A DNA stretch of 49,899 nucleotides, taken from the NCBI RefSeq assembly GCF_001953875.1, contig NZ_MQUR01000059.1:1-49899 (forward strand), written 5' to 3'. Shown here one piece after another: positions 33,023-40,326 of the stretch. A model generated the notes under the pieces. That model ran no database searches and had not been told where the DNA came from. It saw only the letters and a program-made list of their open reading frames with translations. A program made the position numbers and the translations under genes. Source of the DNA: Streptomyces amritsarensis. Its GTDB lineage: Bacteria > Actinomycetota > Actinomycetes > Streptomycetales > Streptomycetaceae. Each line of letters starts with the position of its first letter. Position 1 is the first letter of the stretch.

Positions 33023-33096
33023 CGCGGGGTGGAGCAGCTCGGTAGCTCGCTGGGCTCATAACCCAGAGGTCGCAGGTTCAAATCCTGTCCCCGCTA
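33023..33096 (+). tRNA. Initiator tRNA-fMet (CAU)
   Basis: This is a 74-nt cloverleaf. The acceptor is CGCGGGG/CCCCGCT with unpaired first and 72nd bases, the hallmark of initiators. The anticodon arm is CTGGG-CTCATAA-CCCAG, containing the three consecutive G:C pairs required for P-site binding. The T-arm GTTCAAATC is conventional. CCA is not encoded (CTA then CTGC). It is followed by a strong terminator and is a single-gene unit. Confidence 0.97.
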
Positions 33097-33102
33097 CTGC
33101 TC

Positions 33103-33138
33103 GGAAGGGCCCGGATCCTTGTGGATCCGGGCCCTTCC
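33103..33138 (+). terminator. Terminator of tRNA-fMet
   Basis: A perfect 16-bp stem (33103-33118 with 33123-33138) and the loop ttgt begin 7 nt after the tRNA. Confidence 0.85.
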
Positions 33139-33367
33139 GCCGTTCCGGGCGGGCGCCGCGCCGCGGGCCGGGGGCTCCCGGCCGCCTCACCCGCCGGACC
33201 CTGTCCGCACTCGTGGCGCCGCCGTCCCCGCCTCCGCCGACGCGACGATGGGCGAGCCGGACGCCATGTGACCGCAGTCACACACATTCCTGTCGTTCCT
33301 TGTCGACCGGATGCGGTGCGCCGGGCGTATGCCCGGTGAGAGGGATACATGGATTCGGGAGCGATTT

Positions 33368-33865
33368 TTGACCGTCGAGGAGTTCGAAGCGTTCTACGCA
33401 CAAGCGGCGGGAAGGCTCACAGGACAGCTGTACGTGATGCTCGGTGATCATCACGAGGCGCAGGACGTGGTGCAGGAGGCCTTCGTCCGGGGCTGGGGGC
33501 GCCGGCGCCAGCTGGACCGCGACGGCCGGCCGGAGGCGTGGATCCGCACCGTCGCCTGGCGGCTCGCGGTCAGCCGCTGGCGGGTGCGCCGGCGTTCCGC
33601 CGACGCCTGGCGGCGCAGCGCTCCCGCACCGCATGTCGAGGGCCCCGGGCCCGAGGCGGTGGCTCTCGTGGAGGCCCTGCGGCAGCTGCCGCTGAAGCAG
33701 CGCCGCACGATGGCGCTGCACTACCTGTGCGACCTGACGGTCGAGCAGATCGCCGTCGAGACCTCGCTGTCCGCGAGCACGGTCAAGACGCACCTCTCCC
33801 GCGGCCGGGCCGCGCTCTCACGCCAGCTGCAGGATCCGCGCACCGAGGAGGCCCCCGATGCCTGA
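33368..33865 (+). CDS. ECF sigma factor (SigE-like subgroup)
   Basis: This is a 165-residue protein. Region 2 spans about residues 1-75 (VEEFEAFYAQAAGRL, DHHEAQDVVQEAFVRGW, WIRTVAWRLAVSRWR). Region 4 spans ~105-160 (ALRQLPLKQRRTMALHYL, TVEQIAVETSLSASTVKTHLSRGRAALSR). The start is uncertain: the TTG at 33368 with GGGAG 6 nt upstream gives the family's usual N-terminus, while an ATG at 33311 adds 19 atypical residues. The stop overlaps the following ATG by 8 nt, so the membrane protein is translated with it and is likely its regulator. Confidence 0.88.
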   Translation: MTVEEFEAFYAQAAGRLTGQLYVMLGDHHEAQDVVQEAFVRGWGRRRQLDRDGRPEAWIRTVAWRLAVSRWRVRRRSADAWRRSAPAPHVEGPGPEAVALVEALRQLPLKQRRTMALHYLCDLTVEQIAVETSLSASTVKTHLSRGRAALSRQLQDPRTEEAPDA

Positions 33866-34310
33866 GTCCCACGACCCGCTGCGGTCGGCCTTCCGCGCCG
33901 CGGCCTCGGCCGGGCAGTCGGCGGCCGCGCTCCCGCCCGTCTCCGTCATCGAGCAGCACGGCGAACGGGTCCGGCGGCGCCGGATCGTGGGCATCGCCGC
34001 CGCCTGCTGTCTGCTGCTCGGCGGATCCGGAGCGGCAGTGGCCGCGTTCCTGCCCCAGGACTCCGGCCGCCCGACGCTTCCGGCGACCACCCCCTCTCCC
34101 GCGCCGCCGTCCGATCCGCCGACCTCCCTGCCGACCTCCCTGCCGACGTCCGCGCCTCCCTCCGCGCTGAGCACCACCTCGCTGCCGACCCCGCCCACCG
34201 CGACCGCCGGGACGGGCGACCCCGACCCCACCCGGACGATGAGCCCCCGCCCGCCCCAGGGGTCGAGGTTCCCCGGCGCGACCACCGCGACCGCTCAGCC
34301 GCCCCGGTAG
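33858..34310 (+). CDS. Single-pass membrane protein, putative anti-sigma partner
   Basis: This is a 150-residue protein. The N-terminal cytoplasmic part of ~40 residues (DPLRSAFRAAASAG) ends in ERVRRRR, followed by one TM helix at about 43-62 (IVGIAAACCLLLGGSGAAVA). The outer part is a Pro/Thr/Ser repeat (PTSLPTSLPTS) and looks disordered. Position and overlap with the ECF sigma gene suggest an anti-sigma role. The zinc anti-sigma motif (HxxxCxxC) is absent, so that is inference only. Confidence 0.72.
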   Translation: MPESHDPLRSAFRAAASAGQSAAALPPVSVIEQHGERVRRRRIVGIAAACCLLLGGSGAAVAAFLPQDSGRPTLPATTPSPAPPSDPPTSLPTSLPTSAPPSALSTTSLPTPPTATAGTGDPDPTRTMSPRPPQGSRFPGATTATAQPPR

Positions 34311-34492
34311 CGGGGCGTCCCGCGGATCGGGCCTGATCCGCGGGACGCCTCGCGGCCGGCGCCCGGCGCCTCCCGCGCACCTCCCTCGCGCCCGCCCCGC
34401 GTCCACCACAGCCCACACCGCCGCCTGCCGACACCGGCCCGGAAACCCGGTCCGGCGGTTCCGCACACCCTCAGACGGCCAGGAGATCCTTC

Positions 34493-35743
34493 ATGCCCGT
34501 TTCAGCCCCGCTCCGCGTGTCCGAGGCTGCCCGCTCGCGTCCCGCTCCGGCGAGCCGTCCCGCGACCCGCCGTCCCCGCCGTCCCGTCCGGCCCCGTTCG
34601 CTGCGGGCCCCGCGGTGGTTCGGGCCGGCCGACCGGGAGGTGCTGTGGCTCTACCTGCTGACCCGCGCCGGCATCTGGGCCACCGCCGGCGCCGTCGGCT
34701 GGCTGTTCCCCTCCGACGGTGAGAGCCGCCGGCCCGCCGCGCTGCTCGCGCCCTGGGAGCGGTGGGACTGGGCGTTCTACTTCCGCATAGCCAAGGACGG
34801 CTACTTCCCCGACGCGACGGGCCCCTGGACGGTCGGCTGGGACAACAGGGAGGCCTTCCTGCCCGGTTTCCCCCTCGCCCTGCGCGCCGTGCACACGATC
34901 GTCCCCTCCTGGGCCGCGTCCGGAGCGCTGATCTCCTTCGTCGCGGGAGGCGTCGCCGTCCTGGCCCTGGCCCGCATCGCCCGCGGCCGGCTGGGCGACG
35001 CCGAGGCCGGCCGGCGTGCCGCGGCCTTCCTCCTGGTGTCCCCCTGCGCGGTGTTCCTCGCCGCCGGCTACACCGAGTCGCTCTTCCTCGCGCTGGCCCT
35101 GCCCGCCTGGCTGGCCGCGCAGCGCCGGAGCTGGGCCGCCGCGTCCGTCCTGACCTGCCTGGCCTGCTCGGTGCGGGTCACGGGGCTGTTCCTCGCGGCC
35201 GCGCTCGTCCTGCACTTCCTCCTGACCGCGCGGACCCGCGCCGCCTGGCGGTCGGCCCCCTGGCTGTTCCTGCCGGCCCTGCCCCCGCTGCTCCACAGCT
35301 GGTACCTGCATGCGTGGACGGGCGACTGGATGGCGTGGAAGCACTCCCAGGAGCGGGGCTGGTACCGGGAGTTCCACCTGCCGTGGGAGGCATGGTCCAA
35401 CACCTGGACGGCGGCCTTCGAACACACCCAGCCCACGGGCTACGCGTTCATGTGGCAGGCGGAGCTCCTGGCCATGGCGACCGGCGCCGTCCTCCTGGCC
35501 GTGCTGGTACGGGGCCGCCGCTGGCCGGAGGCCCTCTACATCGCCCTCACCCTGTGGGCCCTGGGCACCTCCTACTGGTACACCTCCGTGCCGCGCTCGA
35601 CGCTGCTGTGGTGGCCGCTGTGGATCGCCCTGGCCGGTTGGAGCCTGCGCCGCCCGTGGGTGCGGAGCGCCTACCTGTACGTCGCCGGACCGCTGTGCAC
35701 CACGGTGGCCATCACCTTCCTCACCGGGCGCTGGGCCGGATAG
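34493..35743 (+). CDS. PIG-V/mannosyltransferase-family membrane glycosyltransferase
   Basis: This is a 416-residue polytopic protein with about nine to ten hydrophobic segments after a ~45-residue Arg/Pro-rich cytosolic tail. WERWDWAFYFRIAKDGYFPD in the first outer loop carries the acidic W-D-W/Y motif of the PIG-V-like GT-C family, which uses polyprenyl-phosphate mannose. AGYTESLFLALALPAWLAA is the second conserved block. The acceptor is unknown; protein O-mannosylation, glycolipid and cell-wall polysaccharide are options. The start is the ATG at 34493, with AGGAG 7 nt upstream. It is preceded by 182 nt with no other gene. Confidence 0.82.
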   Translation: MPVSAPLRVSEAARSRPAPASRPATRRPRRPVRPRSLRAPRWFGPADREVLWLYLLTRAGIWATAGAVGWLFPSDGESRRPAALLAPWERWDWAFYFRIAKDGYFPDATGPWTVGWDNREAFLPGFPLALRAVHTIVPSWAASGALISFVAGGVAVLALARIARGRLGDAEAGRRAAAFLLVSPCAVFLAAGYTESLFLALALPAWLAAQRRSWAAASVLTCLACSVRVTGLFLAAALVLHFLLTARTRAAWRSAPWLFLPALPPLLHSWYLHAWTGDWMAWKHSQERGWYREFHLPWEAWSNTWTAAFEHTQPTGYAFMWQAELLAMATGAVLLAVLVRGRRWPEALYIALTLWALGTSYWYTSVPRSTLLWWPLWIALAGWSLRRPWVRSAYLYVAGPLCTTVAITFLTGRWAG

Positions 35744-35803
35744 TGCGTGCCCCGGCGGGCCGAACGGGCCCCCGGCCGGCCGCCGGGCGCGCATACTCGG
35801 AGA

Positions 35804-36034
35804 ATGGCCGACACCACCACCGTCGAGGTCGACACCGACGTGCACGACCGGCTCGCCGCTCTCGCCGCCGACCGCGGACTGAGCCTGCGCGCGTACCTCG
35901 CCGAACTCACCACCGCCCAGGAGAACGCGACCGCGCTCGCACGTGCCAGCCGGGCCTTCGAGGACGCGCTGGAACGCCCCGGCTTCCGCGAAGGCTTCGC
36001 GCGCGACTTCGGCGGCCTCACAGCCCGCGACTGA
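35804..36034 (+). CDS. MazE-like antitoxin (ribbon-helix-helix), no toxin partner
   Basis: This is a 76-residue protein. TTVEVDTDVHDRLAALAADRG is an RHH-type DNA-binding start, and LRAYLAELTTAQENATALAR and the helical C-terminus resemble MazE7-like antitoxins of actinobacteria. The next gene is a methyltransferase, not a MazF nuclease, and the 107 nt between them hold no toxin frame. The ATG at 35804 sits directly after CATACTCGGAGA, so it may be leaderless or use GGAGA. Acting as a lone regulator is possible. Confidence 0.72.
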   Translation: MADTTTVEVDTDVHDRLAALAADRGLSLRAYLAELTTAQENATALARASRAFEDALERPGFREGFARDFGGLTARD

Positions 36035-36141
36035 CGGACCCGGCGCGGACGTACACCCGGGTGGCTCCGCCGACGGGTCGGTCCGACGGAACGTCCCTAG
36101 GCTCGGGGAAGGACCGCTTCGAGCGCTGGAGGACGGCTGTC

Positions 36142-36972
36142 ATGACCGATGCGAGCGAGGCGCGGCAGGCCGACCGCAGCCTGAAGGCCAAGCACCGTGC
36201 GATGTGGGCCATGGGCGACTACCCGTCCGTGGCGTCCCACGTGGTCTCCCGGCTGGGGCCCCTGCTGGTGAAGGAGTGCGGGATCCAGATCGGCGACCGG
36301 GTCCTCGACATCGCGGCGGGCTCCGGCAACGCCGCCATTCCGGCCGCGCTGGCCGGGGCGGACGTCGTGGCATCCGATCTGACCCCCGAACTGCTGGAGG
36401 TCGGGCGGCACCTGGCGGCCGTGCAGGGCGCGAAGCTGGAGTGGCGGGAGGCCGACGCCGAGGACCTGCCCTTCGCGGACGGCGAGTTCGACGTCGTCAT
36501 GTCCTGCATCGGCATCATGTTCGCGCCGCACCACCGGACCGCCGCCGACGAGATGCTGCGCGTGTGCCGGGCCGGCGGGACGGTCGGTCTGCTCAGCTGG
36601 ACCCCCGAGGGGTTCGTCGGCCGGCTGTTCGCCACGATGAAGCCGTACGCCCCGCCGCCCCCGCCCGGTGTTCAGCCGCCGCCGCTGTGGGGGAACGAGG
36701 AGTACGTCCACGAGCTGCTCGGCGACGCGGTCACCGACGTCGTCGCCCGCCGCCGGACGGTCCCCGTGACCCTCTTCAAGAACCCTCCGGACTTCCGGGA
36801 GTTCTTCAAGGCCTGCTACGGGCCGACCATCGCCGTGTACCGCGCGGTGGGCGACGATCCGCAGAAGGTCGCGGCCCTGGACGCGGCGCTGGACGCCCTC
36901 GCGGCCGAGCACACCACGGACGGCGTGATGGAGTGGGAGTACCTGCTGCTGACCGCCCACCGCTGGGGCTGA
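36142..36972 (+). CDS. Class I SAM-dependent methyltransferase (UbiE/COQ5-like)
   Basis: This is a 276-residue protein. Motif I is DRVLDIAAGSGNAAIPAAL (residues ~50-68), then VVASDLTPELLEV (motif II), ADAEDLPFADGEFDVVMSCI (motif post-I) and LRVCRAGGTVGLLSW (motif III). MWAMGDYPSVASH at the N-terminus is common to a Streptomyces group of unknown substrate. The start is the ATG at 36142 with GGAGG 9 nt upstream; TAGGCT (36098-36103) may be its -10. It is not clustered with a pathway. Confidence 0.92.
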   Translation: MTDASEARQADRSLKAKHRAMWAMGDYPSVASHVVSRLGPLLVKECGIQIGDRVLDIAAGSGNAAIPAALAGADVVASDLTPELLEVGRHLAAVQGAKLEWREADAEDLPFADGEFDVVMSCIGIMFAPHHRTAADEMLRVCRAGGTVGLLSWTPEGFVGRLFATMKPYAPPPPPGVQPPPLWGNEEYVHELLGDAVTDVVARRRTVPVTLFKNPPDFREFFKACYGPTIAVYRAVGDDPQKVAALDAALDALAAEHTTDGVMEWEYLLLTAHRWG

Positions 36973-37157
36973 CGCCCCACCAGCCGCCCCCTCCCGTCAC
37001 GGGCGGCGGCAGCCGGCAAGGCCTGGCTCGACGCGTACGGCTCCACCCGCACCGGCACCCTCCCGGTGGGCCGGGCCACGGGCTGAGCCCCACCGGCCCA
37101 CCGGCCCGCCGAAGCCTGGCCCGGGCCCGCCCGCACGACAGGCCGGGCCCTCGCGCC

Positions 37158-38267
37158 TCACACCGGGCGGTCGCCGGCGAACTCGGCTTCGAGGACCTGC
37201 GTGAAGATGCCGATCGGGTCGTCCCAGTCGCCGTTGACGCTCTGGGCGACGAGGTGCTCGCCGTCGCGGGTGCCGTAGGTGTAGCAGAACGAGCCGTTGA
37301 TGGCGCCGCCCATGCCCCATACCGTCGCGCCTGAGGACACCGTCATCGACGACATGCCCAGGCCGTAGGCGGCGCCGGGGATCCATTTCCCCTCGGGGGC
37401 CGGGCGGGCCGCGAACATCTCCTCCTGCTGGGCGGGCGGCAGCAGCCGGCCGCCGAGCAGCTCCGCGAAGAAGCGGTTCAGGTCCCGGGCGGTGGAGACC
37501 ATCCCGCCGGCCGACCAGGCGAAGCTGGTGTCCAGCTCGGTCACGTCGTGGATCTCGGCGTCGGGCGTGTTGAGGAAGTTCTTGCTGTAGAGGCGGGCGT
37601 GCGGGCCGCGCAGCCCGTGCTCGTCACCCCCCGGAAGGTATGTTCCGGCCAGCTCCAGCGGGCGGGCGATGCGCCGCTCCAGCTGCTGGGCGAAGGTCCG
37701 CCCGGTCGCCTTCTCGATGATCAGGCCGACGAGGACGTAGCCGGTGTTGCTGTACGTCCAGCCCTCACCCGGTGCGAAGTCCGGGGCGTGGGTGGTCGCG
37801 ATCTCCACGAGCTGCTCGGGGCTGAAGCGGTCGTAGCGGTGCTCCAGGAAGGCCGGACCGTAGTGCCGGGAGAGCAGCGACTCGTCGACGGCGTAGTTGA
37901 AGACCCCGCTGGTCATGCCCAGCAGGTGCCTGACGGTGATCGCGTCGGCGTCGTATCCGTTGCCCCTGACCAGGCCGGGCAGCCACTGCTCGACGGTGTC
38001 GTCGAGGGACAGCTTGCGTTCGGCGGCGAGCTGGAGGGCCAGGGTGGCCGTGAAGGTCTTGGTGGTGCTCCCGATGCGGTACTGCTCCTCGGGCAGCCGC
38101 CCGCGGCCGGTCGCCGTGTCGGCCACCCCCGCAGCCGCGAACCACCGGCCCCGGCGGTCCTGGACCTCGGCGACCATGCCGGGGAGGCCGGCGCCGCTCA
38201 CCGCCCGGTCCAGGACCTCCTGCACGGCGGCTCGCGAACTCCTCTGCTGGGGAACGGGCTTGGTCAT
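37158..38267 (-). CDS. Cytoplasmic serine hydrolase (class C beta-lactamase fold)
   Basis: This is a 369-residue protein related to the secreted hydrolase at 20832-22061 but without a signal peptide. It has S-T-T-K in RIGSTTKTFTATLALQLA (nucleophile Ser), Y-S-N in GEGWTYSNTGYVLVG, and MTSGVFNYAVDE near the lid. In place of the third H-x-G motif it has VWGMGGAINGSF. Family S12-like; it could be a D,D-peptidase relative, esterase or amidase. The start is the ATG at 38265-38267 with GAGGAG 7 nt upstream. The C-terminus is complete. Confidence 0.87.
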   Translation of the reverse strand: MTKPVPQQRSSRAAVQEVLDRAVSGAGLPGMVAEVQDRRGRWFAAAGVADTATGRGRLPEEQYRIGSTTKTFTATLALQLAAERKLSLDDTVEQWLPGLVRGNGYDADAITVRHLLGMTSGVFNYAVDESLLSRHYGPAFLEHRYDRFSPEQLVEIATTHAPDFAPGEGWTYSNTGYVLVGLIIEKATGRTFAQQLERRIARPLELAGTYLPGGDEHGLRGPHARLYSKNFLNTPDAEIHDVTELDTSFAWSAGGMVSTARDLNRFFAELLGGRLLPPAQQEEMFAARPAPEGKWIPGAAYGLGMSSMTVSSGATVWGMGGAINGSFCYTYGTRDGEHLVAQSVNGDWDDPIGIFTQVLEAEFAGDRPV

Positions 38268-38387
38268 CCGTTGGCTCCTCGATGCGCGCCAGTCACGTTC
38301 TTCCCGATGGGGAAGACGCTACGGCGCGGCACCGCGGCCGCGCTGGCCCGCTCCCGGCCAACATCAATACGACCGAAACGCCCCGGT

Positions 38388-38696
38388 TCACCCGTCGGTG
38401 CGCCCCTCCTTGCGGCGGGCGCCGCCCCGGCCCCTGCCCTCGGGGGCGATCATGGCGATCAGTCCGTAGTCCAGCTCGGCGCCGTCGACGAGCAGGGCTT
38501 CGATGGTGCGGGTGGCGGGGTCGATGTCGGCCTCCACGCCTTCTCCCCGGTAGCGGGGGTAACCGGAAGCCCCCTGCTCGCCGGTCGCCTCGACCACGGC
38601 CGACCTCAGGGCGCGGTCCGCCGGGGAGGCGCCACGGAGGTTCTCGATGTGTTCGGGCACCACCAGGATCTCGAAGCTCTGCGGCTCAGTGGTCAT
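38388..38696 (-). CDS. Small hypothetical protein
   Basis: This is a 102-residue protein of unknown family. It has an acidic N-terminal half (FEILVVPEHIENLRGASPAD) and a region with two Y-R-Y/G-Y motifs (GYPRYRGEGVEADI), and ends in a Gly/Arg/Lys-rich tail. No signal peptide or membrane segment. Coding character is supported by consistent GC3 and an ATG at 38694-38696. I do not recognise it and assign no function. Confidence 0.6.
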   Translation of the reverse strand: MTTEPQSFEILVVPEHIENLRGASPADRALRSAVVEATGEQGASGYPRYRGEGVEADIDPATRTIEALLVDGAELDYGLIAMIAPEGRGRGGARRKEGRTDG

Positions 38697-38768
38697 GGAA
38701 CCGAAGCTACCGGATAGTGCGCCGCACAGCCGGTCTCACACGTCGCGGCGTCCCACCGCGATCACGTG

Positions 38769-38806
38769 ACAGAGCCTCCGGCCCGGTCGGGGGCGGGAGG
38801 CTCTGT
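38769..38806. terminator. Terminator-like hairpin downstream of rodlin
   Basis: ACAGAGCCTCC (38769-38779) pairs exactly with 38796-38806 (11 bp) across a 16-nt loop, 150 nt after the rodlin stop on its strand and before the next minus-strand gene. The 38697-38955 gap holds no other feature. Confidence 0.55.
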
Positions 38807-38955
38807 GGTGTGACGTCCGGTGCCCACGTCGCCGGCCGTCCGGGCCGGCGCGCGCCGTTCGAAGCGTCGGATCGTCGGATCCGGACGGACCAAGCCGGGG
38901 CCCCGTGGGCACTCGCGCGGGCGTCGGAGGCCCCGGCTCGTACAAGGGGACTGCG

Positions 38956-39369
38956 TCAGCTGCCGGCCGAGAGGTTGCCCGACAGGACCGGGATGTTGTC
39001 CAGGATGTGGGAGAGCGACTCGTCGCCCTTGGCCTGGGTGGAGTTCTCGGTGCACTGCTGGTTCTGCGGGTTGGACAGGACGTTGATGTCCTGGACGCCG
39101 ACGTTGGCGATGAGCGCCAGCACGGACTGGGCGTTGACCTTGACCGGCAGGCCGATGCAGGGCTTGTTCAGGGTGCCCTGGACCAGGCCGAGCTGCGGGC
39201 TCTGGTCGCCGTGGGTCTTCTGGTTGCCGTAGATCTGCTGGGCGCCGTTGCCGTTGACGGTGTTGATCCCGTTGTCGTTGCCGACGGCCATGGCCGGGGC
39301 GGCGACGGCGGCGCCCGCGCCGACGATGGAGGCGGTGGCAGCGGCGGTGGCCATAATCTTCTTGAGCAT
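38956..39369 (-). CDS. Rodlin (RdlA/RdlB-type spore- and hypha-surface protein)
   Basis: This is a 137-residue secreted protein. It has a signal peptide at residues 1-28 (MLKKIMATAAATASIVGAGA... ending A-P-A-M-A). The mature region has NGNGAQQIYGNQ, SPQLGLVQGTLNKPCIGL and NQQCTENSTQAKGDESLSHIL, conserved in rodlins, with two cysteines. Rodlins organise chaplin fibrils into the rodlet layer of aerial hyphae and spores. The start is the ATG at 39367-39369 with AAGGA upstream. It is a single copy in this window; many streptomycetes carry an rdlA/rdlB pair with chaplins, none of which is seen here. Confidence 0.93.
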   Translation of the reverse strand: MLKKIMATAAATASIVGAGAAVAAPAMAVGNDNGINTVNGNGAQQIYGNQKTHGDQSPQLGLVQGTLNKPCIGLPVKVNAQSVLALIANVGVQDINVLSNPQNQQCTENSTQAKGDESLSHILDNIPVLSGNLSAGS

Positions 39370-39414
39370 CAGGGGTCCTTGTGTCACACGAGTGCGTGGG
39401 GGTGAGCGCCTTGA

Positions 39415-39442
39415 TCAACGGATGGGGCGGCGGCGGGTTCCG
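39415..39442 (-). promoter_or_regulatory. Candidate BldN-dependent promoter of the rodlin gene
   Basis: On the minus strand CGGAAC (39437-39442), a 16-nt spacer and CGTTGA (39415-39420) match the BldN consensus I recall (CGTAAC-N16-CGTTGA) at 11 of 12 positions. It lies ~45 nt before the start codon. BldN controls rodlin and chaplin genes in S. coelicolor and S. venezuelae. Confidence 0.65.
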
Positions 39443-39471
39443 GCGCTTCACCCGATTGGCGGCACCCCGTG

Positions 39472-40209
39472 TCACCCTCCCCTGACGGCCACATTCAGCT
39501 CGACCACGTAGTGCTCCTCCACCCACCCGTCGGGGAAACGGCCCAGGAGGAGGGCGCGTTCGTCGCCCAGGAAGGCTTCGGTTCCCGGCTCGCCGACGAG
39601 GAAGAGGGAATGGGTGGACAGTTTGGCCAGGTGCGTGTCGACCGAGACCCGCCGCGACCACGACAGGTGACGGGCGGTGAACCGCAGCCCGTCCTGGGAG
39701 CGGGCGCGTTCGTTGATGTACCAGCCGGGGCCGAACCGGGCCTCGATGCGGGACTGCTGCTCCGCGATCCAATCGACCGTGGTGTCGGGGTCGTTGTGCC
39801 AGATCGCCAGCGCCCCGCCGGGCCGCAGCACCCGCAGCGCCTCGGGGACGGCGCGGTCCGGATCGGTCCAGTGCCAGGACTGCGCGTACGTGAGCAGGTC
39901 CAGGCATCCGCAGGACAGCGGCAGCCTGTTGCCGTCCGCGCGCACCAGAGGGGTGCCGGGGTTGCGGCGCCGGAACTCGGCGGCCATGCCCTCGCCGGGC
40001 TCCACCCCGACCACCCGCGCGCCGCGCGCCTCCAGCAGGGACGTGGCGATTCCCGTACCCGCGCCCACGTCGGCGACGCGGGCGCCGGCCAGGGGGAAGC
40101 CGGCCAGTTCCGCGAGCGCGTCGAAGAGCTCGGGCGGATACGAGGGGCGGTTCGCGGCGTAGCGCGCCGCCGCGGAGCTGAATGAACGAGCACGGGATTC
40201 GGTCGTCAT
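39472..40209 (-). CDS. Class I SAM-dependent methyltransferase
   Basis: This is a 245-residue protein. FSSAAARYAANRPSYPPELFD precedes motif I, ARVADVGAGTGIATSLLEAR, then VVGVEPGEGM (motif II), DLLTYAQSWHWTDPD (post-I) and LRVLRPGGALAIW (motif III). The A-R-Y-x-x-x-R-P-x-Y-P start and Q-S-W-H-W are typical of a group of trans-aconitate/UbiE-like methyltransferases; the substrate is unknown. The start is the ATG at 40207-40209. It is transcribed toward rodlin with 102 nt between them. Confidence 0.91.
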   Translation of the reverse strand: MTTESRARSFSSAAARYAANRPSYPPELFDALAELAGFPLAGARVADVGAGTGIATSLLEARGARVVGVEPGEGMAAEFRRRNPGTPLVRADGNRLPLSCGCLDLLTYAQSWHWTDPDRAVPEALRVLRPGGALAIWHNDPDTTVDWIAEQQSRIEARFGPGWYINERARSQDGLRFTARHLSWSRRVSVDTHLAKLSTHSLFLVGEPGTEAFLGDERALLLGRFPDGWVEEHYVVELNVAVRGG

Positions 40210-40326
40210 GACGCCCATGATGCCGCTGGGCCGGCCTTCCGTGGAGTGTGCCGCCGGTGTGGTGGAGGCGGGCGCGGCAGGAGTGACCGTACGATCACCC
40301 TCGGTAGGCGGGAAGGGGGGTCGCAC

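Noticed and set aside
36973..37086. Plus-strand frame ending GKAWLDAYGSTRTGTLPVG
   Set aside because: Protein-like only over ~25 residues, with no start; it may be a gene relic but cannot be supported.
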